From Dipteris shenzhenensis (taxonomy: Eukaryota; Polypodiophyta; Polypodiopsida; Gleicheniales), in assembly GCA_047967505.1 (NCBI GenBank), contig CM106538.1: a DNA stretch of 64,000 nt; one strand, written 5' to 3'. Below the pieces are notes generated by a model. It saw only the letters and a list, made by a program, of their open reading frames with translations, ran no database searches and was not told the DNA's origin. This document shows positions 22,589-34,500 of the stretch, one piece after another. The position numbers were made by a program, and so were the translations under genes. The stretch's first letter is position 1; each line of letters starts with the position of its first letter.

Positions 22589-25500
22589 TACGGAAGACCG
22601 ATGGGTCTATGAGATTGTGAAAAAACCTGATACAAATCCAGATGGAGGGGTGGAGCTTATTAAATGTGCTTCGAGGTCAATGTGGTCCCTTCTCCTCGTC
22701 AGGCACGAGGAAGCGATAGCATGAAATTAGATATGGAATGGTGCCGCCCCCCTATGGATGCAATCCTATGCTGTCTCTTGGTCATGGCTGTACGCCTAAT
22801 GAGGGCGACAGTCACACCTAGCGGTCTCACTCCCACTTTGAACATGAAGGGAATGTCCCCAAGTGTAATATGTGCATCAACCCTCTGCCTGAGCTGCCGT
22901 GTCACTGGCTCTGGGTCACGATCATGTCTGGGACCTGTAGGGGGGGAGTCCATGCGATCCGGCTGAAAGAACTCAGTGGTCATGCTCTGAGAAGATTCAA
23001 GAGTCCCCTAGGGTACGCTCCTCCTGTCTCTGAGATCGGAGTAGGCACTCATGATGCCTAGCTACCTCATGAATGAATGTGGCCAGGCATCTTTGATCTA
23101 GGAAAGAGAGAATGTGGGACAATAGCCCAGAGCTATCTCTGTATAGACAATAAAATCCTCCTCTGACCTCAGTTAATAGGGCATCTGAAGATGATGAAAT
23201 ATTTCTCTTACTCAACCTCTTGTAGGCTGCAAAATATACCCTGGCGGGTCAATAAACCTCTCATCCGAGAGAGAAATGAAATGATTTAATGTCCTGTGTG
23301 TTACCACACTTAGCCCTGGTATGTGCCTTGTAGGTCAGGTCAACTCATAGAGTTGACTTCATTGATCAACCATATGGTTGACTTGGGGGCCATATAGGCC
23401 ACCCCTTTGTACTTTCTCATTATCCATTTGCAAGTACTCACATTTGCTTCAGCTTGTTGTTTGGTCCCTTGCACTCCACTCTACTTCCCACCCTTGTAGG
23501 TCAGGTGAACTCATAGAGTTGACTTCATTTGTCAACCATATGGTTGACTTGGGGGCCATTTAGGCCACCCCTTTGTACTTTCTCGTTATCCATTTGCAAG
23601 TACTCACGTCTGCTTTAGCTTGTTGTTTGCTCCCTTGCACTGCAGTCCCATTCCATTGCTTCCCGCACCCAACACTATGGAGACTTGGAAGATCAATGGG
23701 ACAAACTAGATGAAGTTAAGCACACTAGTCTCTTTTTTCAACTCTAAAGAGTTGTGTCACTTGTCACAAGTTATGAAATCGATGAAAAGCTCACACTATT
23801 TTTTTCATTGTTTCCTTTCTATGCTTCTAGATCTCCATGATGTAGCTCACGATTTGTTTGGGAGACGATCCAAAAAGGTTGTACAGAGTGAGTCACCTTT
23901 ATGGAGCATCAAGGGAAGAGCCTGTTGAGAAGGAGAAGAGAATAAGGATGCTTTCTCAAAGGCTGAAGGAGAGACTAAAATGAAATTGTTTAGACTTCAC
24001 AAGGAGTTGTAGCTTGAATGAAGAGATTCGGACTACGTTTTGATTAGTTTTCTCCTTTAGTGCTAGCCTTCGTCATGGCTGAGTTTTCCCTTCACCTTCG
24101 GAGTGAGGACAGAAACTCAATACGAAGACTTTGTATAAATGGATGCTCAAGTATGTGTGGGTGTGTGGATGTGTATGTGTGAGAGCATACTTTTATACTA
24201 TGGTCTACACCCACTGTTGGGCGCTGATGACGTCAGTGGGGATCTCATAGTAGCTAGTCTGTGCTATGCGTGATGGAGGTTATGGTTTTCAATCTTATGA
24301 GTGACTATCGCAAGATTGAAACTGCACTATGTTGTGTTTTTAGAAGATGAGTTTGGGAATGTTCCTAGATTCATCTAGGTATATGCTTCTGCTGTATTAG
24401 CAGACATGCAAATTTCACCTTGTGAAATTTTCGTCCAAGTTGCGGCTTGCTGGTATTGCGATAATTCTTTCTATCTTAAATGGTGTGTTGCCCTATCAGT
24501 TGATTTAGATTTAGATGCTCGATGGGGAGAGACTAAAATGAAAACATTTAGACTTCAGTGGGGATGTCATACTAGCTAGTCTCTGCTATGCGTGATGGAG
24601 TTTATGGTTTTCAATCTTATGAGTGACTAACGTGAGATTGAAATTGCACTATGTTGTGTTTTTAGAGGATGAGTTTGGGAATGTTCTTGGATTCATCTAG
24701 GTATATGCTTCTGCCGTATTAGCGGACATGCAAATTTCACCTTGTGAAGTTTTCGTTTAAGTTGCGGCTTGCTAGTATTGTGATAATTCTTTCTATCTTA
24801 AATGGTACATTGCCCTATCAGCTGATTTAGATTTAGATGCTCGATGGGGAGAGACTAAAATGAAAACATTTAGACTTCACAAGCAGTTGTAGCTTGAATG
24901 AAGAGATTTTGGACTACCTTTTGATTAGCCTTCTCATTTACTGCTAGCCTTCATCATGGCTGAGTCTGCCCTTCACCTCCGGAGTGCCGATAGAAACTCA
25001 GTACGAAGACTTTGTATAAATGGATGCTCAAGTGTGTGTGGGTGTGTGGATTTGTGCGGGGGTCTACATCCACTGTAGGGCGCTGATGACGTCAGTGGGG
25101 ATGTCATAGTAGCTAGTCCCTACTATGCATGATGGAGTTTATGGTTTTCAACCTTGTGAGTGACTATCATGAGATTGAAACTGCACTATGTTGTGTTTTT
25201 AGAGGATGAGTTTGGGAGTGTTCCAGATTCATCTAGGTATATGCTTCTGCCGTATTAGCGGACATGCAAATTTCACCTTGTGAGGTTTTCGTCAAAGTTG
25301 CGGCCTGCTTGTATTGTGATATTTCTTTCTATCTTAAATGGTGCGTTGCCCTATCAACTGATTTAGATTTAGATGCTCGATAGGGAGAGACTAAAATGGA
25401 AACATTTAGACTTCACAAGCAGTTGTAGCTTGAATGAAGAGATTTTGGACTACCTTTTGATTAGCAAGAGATTTTGGACTACCTTTTGATTAGCCTTCTC

Positions 25501-28500
25501 CTTTAGTGCTAGCCTTCGTCATGGCTGAGTCTGCCCTTCACCTCCGGAGTGCCGACAGAAACTCAGTACAAAGACTTTGTATAAATGGATGCTCAAGTGT
25601 GTGTGGGTGTGTGGATTGGTATGTGTGAGAGCATATTTTTATACTATGGTCTACACTCACTGTTGGGCGCTGATGACGTCAGTGGGGATGTCATAGTAGC
25701 TAGTCCTTGCTATGCATGATGGAGTTTATGGTTTTCAACCTTGTGAGGGACTATCATGAGATCGAAACTGCACTATGTTGTGTTTTTAGAGGATGAGTTT
25801 GGGAATGTTCCTGGAGTCATCTAGGTATATGTGTTTTTACAGGATGAGTTTGGGAATGTTCCTGGATTCATCTAGGTATATGCTTTCTTAAAGGTTGAAG
25901 GAGAGAAAACTACCTGAGGAATCCCTTGAGAGCTTGTTACATCCGTTTGCTTGCAAAAAGGAAAGGGAGCATTCTTTGTGTCGGATGAAAAAAAAATTGC
26001 AGCATTTGAGATGCTAAAAGAAAAGCTTACCACGGACCGAGTATTGATCTTACCAGATCTTCGGAAAGCTTTTCACGTCCAAGCTGATGCATGTGGAAAG
26101 AATGGCCTGGGAGTAGTCATTATGTAGGAAGGACGGGTAGTGGCCTATGAGAGTAGAATTTTGCAAGATGATGAGAGACATCTGGGCATTTATGAGAAGG
26201 AATTGCTGGCTGTAATTCATGCCCTTGCTACATGGAAGCACTGTTTGCTTGGGGCTGATTTCACAGTGCAGACGGATCATCAATCTTTGAGATATTTCCT
26301 CACTCAGACGAAGTTATTTGAGAAGCATTTGCGATGAGTCAATTTCTTATCCATATTTCACTTTCAGATAGTGCATGTGGAAGGTTAAAAAAATGTGGTG
26401 GCCGATGCATTGTCAAGGAAGCCTCAGGTTTCTGCAGTAACCATTGCTTACCACAGTGAGTTGGATGCAATGAAGGATCAGTATGCACAAGATGAGGGTT
26501 TTTCACGGATTTATGACCAGCTATGTAATAATAAGCAGCATGACCATTATACTCTCAGAGATGGCTTCATCATGATGCATGGACGCCTTTGTGTCACAAA
26601 GCAGCTACTAAGGTCAAAGGTTATAATAGAAAGTCATGCTCCACTTTATGCAGGACATAGAGGCATTGATGCTATGGTTAAAGCAGTGGAACACTTTTTT
26701 TATTCGCCAGCTTTGAGGCGGAATGTGGATGCTTTTGTTAGAACATGCATCATCTAGATGCCAGAAGGTCAAGTTTGACAGGTAGAAGACACCTGGATTG
26801 TTGCAGCCATTGCCAATCCCAGATAGGCCGTGGGAGAGCATTCCCATGGCTTTTATATTTGATCTTCCTAGGACGCCTACGGGGAATGATGGGGTCTTTG
26901 GACTATTATATGCCAGTTTAGTAAGCAGGCACACTTCATTCCAGTAAGGAAGAAAATAACAACGGATCATATGGCAAAGTCGTTCATGCAGAACATTTTC
27001 AAATACCATGGGATGCCTCAATCTATCGTAAGTGACAAAGAACCGCGCATGAGGTGTCTCTTTTGGAGAGGGCTCTTCGAAAATATGGGTACTCTGCTGA
27101 GATTTTCATCTTCTTCCCATCCTCAGTCAGTTGGGCAGTCCGAAGAGGCTAATTTGACTACTCTTGATTTGCCGAAATGCTACGTGTCTGAGCATAAGAC
27201 ACAATGGGAGCAATTTCTACCCTTAGTAGAATTTGCTTACAACATTACTGTGCATACTTCCATTGGGAAAACTCCTTTTGAAATAGTGGAAGGAGGCAGG
27301 AAAGTTCCACCTAGCTTGCATACAAATTTTTTTTTTTTTGAAGCTGATAGGTATGTTGAAAGCATGGATGTGGCATATATGAAGGTGAAGCAAACTCTCC
27401 AAAAAGACTCAGGCAAAGCAAAAGAAGGCAGCTGATCGTCACCATCATGAATTGATAGTTAATGAAGGTGATTGGGTTCTTTTGCGCTTTGAAAAGGCAA
27501 GGTTGAAAAAGAAAAGGGGCAAAGACCAGTTGCTTCCCAAACTCACCATGAGATATTATGGGCCTTTTCAGATTTTAGAGAACTAAGTGATGTAGCTTAC
27601 AGGTTAAAGCTACCGGATCACTGGAAGATTCACAATGCTTTCCGTGTGAGTCTCTTTAAACCTTTCAAGAGTGATGTGCCAGAGGATATGCCTGATGAGA
27701 TGCAACCAAAGGTTGAGGAATTGGATGAGAGCCTAGTTCCAGAGCAGATTTTGGCACATAAGGAAAGGAAGATCAGCAGTAGAGTTTCCCGTCGCTACTT
27801 GGTAAAATTCAGAAATTATTCTCCATTACATGCAAAGTGGTTAGAAGAGGGTGATCCGGCAAAGACACCTCAGTTATTACAGCTCTATCTAGATGCTTTT
27901 CAGCTTGAGCCGACCTTGGTTGAGGCCCCTTCAGGCTCAGTAGAGCATAGGTTGGAGCATTTCCTGATGCTCAAGAGAGGGGTAGTACCTCTGTCTCTAT
28001 GTTACAGACAGGCTCACATATCTAGAGGTTGCTTGGTGACATTGTTTCTTTCACCGGAGGTAATGCTGGCTGACAGTATATCTGCCTTGGGACTTCTATG
28101 ATTAGTGTACTAGTCACTATGAGTTGGTTTTTGTAGTTTATATGGATTGTTATCCTAGGTTCTGAACAATCATATATGCTGTCTTCAATGGTAATACATG
28201 CTTTTATGATGGTATATTCACATGTATTTCAGTTATTGCATATCCTTGTAACATTCAGATGCAATCGAGGACACTTGCCAGGTTTGAAAAGAGGGGTATG
28301 TCACGAGGTGGTGAGTTTGATGCTCACATGTGGCCTCGACCCCGGTAATCAAATGGTGAGGTCGCAGGATGTGGGTGTGCAAGTTTCCCCTAGGCAATTG
28401 TGCCTCAGGGGCAACTGAAGGGCTTAGGGCCAAAAGGGGACCAAAAACCTTAGGCTTCAAGTTGGTCATTGGTTGGCCTTTAAAGAGGCCCCAGGGGCAA

Positions 28501-31500
28501 CCCAAGCCATGGGCTCCACGTGGCAAGCCCATGCAGCCCCATTTTGGTAAGGAAGGCTGGAGAAGCCTTGGAGCAAGCAAAGGATGGCAATGGAGGATCA
28601 CGGGGGAGAAAAACGAGGAAGGTAGCCGGCGTAAGGAGAGGTCGTGAGCGAGAGGCCAGCTAACGAGTGCTTGCGATCTTGGCCCGAGTTTTTCTGCTAC
28701 AAAACCCAACCTATTTTGCTGGATTTTCTTCTTGTTGCAGGTGCCTATTGCCCGGGCTGTAAAAATGATCTGGCACTGCACCATACCTGCTGTATTTCTT
28801 GCAGATAGCCAGACAAATAGTCCATGTGTCCTTGCAGCTGTTTCGCCGGTCCTTCACACTTGCTGGAGACCATGCACAATCTATTTGTCCAGGTACGCTC
28901 CCTACCTACAGTGACCTGACCCCTTGTCCCTTTCATATGGGGGCTCACAGGTGGGTTAGTGACACTCCAACTAGTACTTGGATGGAATAGACCCCTTTGG
29001 GATAACTCCATTGCACACCATTTCCTTATAGCCTTGCTTTATATAGCTGCCTCTTGCTTTGTTCTACCTAAACTTCCATGTATGCTTCTGCAAACTTTGT
29101 TTCCAGCGGAAAAGGCATGTACATTCCCACCTTGTCGTCACCTATTTTGTGTCACTTGTTAACATAATCGTTAATGCATTCAAATTTGGCCCTGGCCTCA
29201 TCCACCGTGAACTGGAAATCAGTAATTGGGTACTCATTTCTTATTTATCAACTTCTATTGAAATTTGCTCATAGTTCCAGCAATAGAATGGTATATGAGC
29301 TTTGACCTCTACCAATGCTCTTCTGCACAGCTTGCAGATCCTCTCTTCTTAGCCACAGTATTCTAATGTCAATGGTGAGGATTTGAAGGTCAGCCTAGCC
29401 TCCCCGCTCCGCCTCCCCGCTCCGCCTCTCCGCTCCGCTCAGCCTCTCCGCCTAGCCTAGCCTCTCTGCTCAGCCCGTCCAGCTCCACCAACCTCTCCAG
29501 CCTGCTCCGCCAACTCCCACTAGCCTATGCTAGCCTGCTCCCTCACCCCCGCGGGCTGCTTCCTTACCTCTGCGAGCTGAAAGCGTCTGAAGTGAACTCT
29601 CCCCTTCTGTTGGTTTGGAATGCTTTGACTTTCTTTTTTGGCTCTAGCTTTCCATTTCTTGAACTGGTGGAATGCAAGATTTCTTTGGTATGCAATAGAC
29701 TCATGTCATCCTACTGAAATCATCAATAAAAGTAAGATAATACCCAGCTTTGGAATAGGACTTCTCCATCCTCGGATTCCACCTTCATCTTGTTCTTTGT
29801 GATCTGGCTAGCAGAAATCAGATTCTTGCATAGTACATAGAGAACATTCGAAAGTACCTTTTTCTCTTGTGAATACATGGTGAATGGAATGCTCCCAATT
29901 CCTTCGACTGAGCACTTCTTGCTATCTCCAACAATCCTTGTCCAATCCGGGTGTGTGGGCTGTAGTACCTTGAATCACTTACTACATGAGCGGAGGATTG
30001 CTTTATGACTAGAAAGAGCTCCTCCTTTGCAACATTGCTAAATCTGACTTTGACTCTTCTTGGATTTGTTGCCTTCCTTTTTTGATCGGCTTTCTTCTTT
30101 ATGGAGTCTTTGGCAATGTGGCCCAACTTGTTGTAGTAGAAACACTTTCAATCCCAATTCCTAGTTTTCTTGTCCCACTATCCTTTGACTTGTTCTCCCT
30201 CGAACCGCTATCATCCTTGGGCTTGCCTTTTTAAGTCTTACCCTTGTTGACTTTCCCTACTGACAAGGAAGCCCTTGTCACTACTATCTGTGTCATATTA
30301 CTTCTCTCAAACTTCCTCTTGTGGCAGTACAAACAAGTAACAATTGCATGCATAATCCCCCATTTTGTTCCATTTTTTTCTCTCCTCGTTTCATTTTTCT
30401 TTTTTTTTCCCTCTTTTGTCCTTTTGTAGTGCACTTTGTGAGCAATTGCAGCCAACCGGTGCCTCACAACCTTCAATAGTAAGATGGTCATGGATCTTGT
30501 CCTCATCATCCATTGTCAGTTGACAATTGATTGTGGGGGGAAAGGATGCGTGGTGTTGTTTCCTAAATATCCTTTAAGACCTTCTAGGCTTGTACCGTCG
30601 TATCCACAAGCTATGGCATCTGCAGTGGTTCTGGTTATCATAAAGAGTGTCTCCACATCTCTTTATGTCCAATCTCTATTGGATCTGCTGGTGTCATGAC
30701 TTGGGTTGTTGTTCGTTAGATCTGTCACGTTTGTGGGCTTCACCTTGGTTCTTTCCTTCATCTCCCAAACGAGCCTTGCAACAATGGCAATGAGCTTCTC
30801 TTTTAGATGGATAGTTAGTCCCATCAAATTTCCTACTTTCTCTAAAGCTAGGAATATGCATGCGAGAAGCCATATGTAACCATTTTAGAATGACCAGATG
30901 TACCTTCAACTGAGTACAACACTAAAACAGAAAACTGAAATCACAGCACCTCACGGTATTGGATCTCCTTCTCCTCGGAGGGTTTCCTGAAGTTCGTTGG
31001 AGCATATCACAAGGGTATCACCTTTGGCTGTGATACCATGTTAGAGTGGAGGGCCTACTGAAGAAGTAACCCTATAACCTCTCACTGATCTCTCTGTCAC
31101 TCTGTTGGTACACACACATGTTGAATCCACACTTAGAGAAATTACGCAGAAGATTGTGAAGAACTAAAGTCTATTCATCCACAAAGTGTGAGATAACACC
31201 TCAAAGAAGAGCAAGAAACATTCAGTAGAGAGCTTGAGCCTCGGTAAAATCACAGTCAGGTGCGACTGTCTGCTGAGATCTATAGAGAGTCTAGATGCTC
31301 ACACTCCTCTTGTATTGTCTGGAATAGGCGTTAGTGGGATAGGACTGGAGTGTGCCAAAAGCTGCCTATTTATAGGGGTGGAGGGACTAGAATCCCCCAA
31401 ACATGCCCGACTCAAAATGAGCCAACCAGGCCCACAACCGACTAGATGGCAGGCTTACCAGAGTACTTACAGACCTGACTAGTCTGTAACAGGTGCCAAC

Positions 31501-34500
31501 CTCCTGCCAGGCCTGTAACTGCTATGCTGATTCTGAGGCACTATGCTGCAGACAGCAGCTATTCTCCAGTCTGACACAATCTTCTGGGGACCTACGGACT
31601 GCTCCAGAGCCTATACCAGCCCATACTGCATGTAATGAATCGAGCTGTCTGTGATTTGGGTATAATGTCAAAACAACGTGAGTGATACATTGTTACCGCA
31701 GCAGTATCTATTCCAACTCTTAATCATCACACCTGTGCTGAGCTTTGGTGCTAATGTTTTCATTTGTTTATTTATTTATTGTTTTTTTTTTGGTTTCCCC
31801 CAATATGCAGGGTCAAGTAAGCAGAGAGATTCCACTTCATCCCGTTAACAACAGGACAGGGGATGTATGGCACATTTTTCTTTCAAACATTGTTGACGGC
31901 TTGCTCTATTGTTATCGAGTGGATGGCCCCTTTTCCCCGGAGAATGTCCATCGATACAACCCAGGATGCGTCTTAATTGATCCTTATGCAAAGGTGCTTC
32001 CTATCTCCTTTGGAGAGTACATCTCCTACTCTCTTACTGAATAAATTACTGACTATTTATTAAGTCAGCTTGACACTTATTTTATCTTTTACAGTCTTTT
32101 GGCTATTGAAGATATTACTACTGTTTGGTTCCACCATTGTTTGTTTCAACTATGATAGAAATCTCCAAAGTTGTCATCTTTTCTCATGGACAATGTAGGC
32201 TGTCATTAGCAGAGAATTTTATGGTGTTCCAGGGCGTAATGGCAATTGCTGGCCTCAAATGGGTGGCATGGTTCCTGTTGAAACTGAGGTACTATTACCA
32301 ATACTACCATAAAGCAACTCTATCTTATGGGAGCTATGCATGCTTTTCCCTCATACTAGATGATACTCTTTCTTTCTGTGTTTTCTCTGATATGAGGAAG
32401 TCCTAGAATATACGCTTGCTGCTTTGCTTGTTTGATAGCCGTATGTTTGGTATCTTAAGGAACTAGCTAACTATTCTTGAGTACCTACTAGATATTAATG
32501 TAAATGTATTTCTTGTCATATCTACAGAAATTCTGAAGGAACTAGCTAATCTATTTACCGATTCTTGATATCAATGTAAATGTAAATCCTCCTTTTTATA
32601 GCTTCGCACCGAGGGATTAGGGGTGGTTCCTCTCATTGACAGGAATTTTTGGCTGGTAAGTAGCTCTAAACTTCTCGCACTCATTGTAAGCTATTCAAAG
32701 TGCGTCTTCTGGGATTTTGTATTATACTTTCACTTGACAAATTGTACAGGTGGCTAAACACTTTTAGTGCAGGTGGGTAAGCCTAAAGAGGGGTTAGGAA
32801 TTAGAATAGCTCATCGTAATGCCCCCCTCAAAATGAGCAAAATGGATGCCAAGTTAATATTGGAACCGACCCAAATTTGTCATGGCAAAAGACTGGTGAT
32901 GCTTATTATAAGCTTCCAAAGAGCTATCGAGGGTTGGTGATGACTTGCAGAGCTGGAGTTGAAGAACTAGGCCCATTGTTGCCCCGAGAGGAGGCTGAAA
33001 TGAAGTTGTATGACAAAGTGGGCTTTGACGAGTGGGCTGTCATGGCCAAGAGTAAGTCGGGCAAAGGAAAGAAACAACAAAAGAAGGATTCCAAGGACAA
33101 TGGGGACTCAACAAAAGGTGAAGGCAGGAAAAGGAGGTTAAGAAAATGCTTTACTGTGACAAGCCAAGAGACCTTGCAAAGGATTGTAGGAAGAAGATGG
33201 CCGATTAAGCTAAGGAGGAGGACCAATTGAAGGCAACGGAAGTAGATAAATCAGCAAATGTGGTAGTTTATCAAGTTCTTTTAGCAGTTACACCCAACAA
33301 CCTTGAAGTGATCTCTGCAGACCTAGTCGTGACCATGTTCATGTTGGACATTGTGGAATGGTCCACAGATTTGGACTTTGTGGTGGAGGATGGCATATAT
33401 TGCTTAGTCAAAGGACCTAAGAACAATGCCAGTACCATGGGAAAAGTTGAATATGGGCACTTGAAGGTCACCATGGTGGTTTAGAATTGCAGTTCGGCAC
33501 GAGTGAATGGTACTTCTAGGAGGTACCCAACTTGCTTCAACAACAAGCAACAATCTGAGTTTAGGGTAATGTGATAATTCTTTCTATCTTAAATGGTGCG
33601 TTGCCCTATCAGCTAGATTTAGATTTAGATGCTCGTTGGGGAGAGACTAAAATGAAAATGTTTAGACTTCACAAGCAGTTGTAGCTTGAATGAAGAGATT
33701 TTGGACTACCTTTTGATTAGCCTTCTCCTTTAGTGCTAGCCTTCATCATGGCTGAGTCTGCCCTTCACCTCCGGAGTGCCGACAGAAACTCAGTACGAAG
33801 ACTTTGTATAAATGGATGCTCAAGTATGTGTGGGTGTGTGGATTTGTATGTGTGAGAGCATATTTTTATACTATGGTCTACACCCACTGTTGGGCGCTGA
33901 TGACGTCAGTGGGGATGTCATAGTAGCTAGTCCCTGCTATGCATGATGGAGTTTATGGTTTTCAACCTTGTGAGTGACTATCATGAGATTGAAACTGCAC
34001 TATGTTGTGTTTTTAGAGGATGAGTTTGGGAATGTTCCTGGATTCATCTAGGTATATGCTTCTGCCATATTAGCGGACATGCAAATTTCACCTCGTGAAG
34101 TTTTCGTCCAAGTTGCGGCCTGCTGGTATTGTGATAATTCTTTCTATCTTAAATGGTGCGTTGCCCTATCAGCTAGATTTAGATTTAGATGCTCGTTGGG
34201 GAGAGACTAAAATGAAAATGTTTAGACTTCACAAGCAGTTGTAGCTTGAATGAAGAGATTTTGGACTACCTTTTGATTAGCCTTCTCCTTTAGTGCTAGC
34301 CTTCATCATGGCTGAGTCTGCCCTTCACCTCCGGAGTGCCGACAGAAACTCAGTACGAAGACTTTGTATAAATGGATGCTCAAGTATGTGTGGGTGTGTG
34401 GATTTGTATGTGTGAGAGCATATTTTTATACTATGGTCTACACCCACTGTTGGGCGCTGATGACGTCAGTGGGAATGTCATAGTAGCTAGTCCCTGCTAT

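Noticed and set aside
24220-24320. Hammerhead ribozyme in the tandem element (CTGATGA core)
   Set aside because: CTGATGA is present in each full unit, but the nearest GAAA is about 90 nt downstream and the bases that should form stem II do not pair. The reverse strand has no better core. An unusual ribozyme cannot be excluded without a structure search.
28233-28784. 183-codon reverse-strand frame
   Set aside because: It lies opposite the likely Gypsy-3 LTR and has no domain or protein-like conservation.
31994-32043. Continuation of exon 2 after DPYAK
   Set aside because: The residues [12 protein letters not shown] do not match the family; exon 3 supplies the conserved AVISREFYG continuation.
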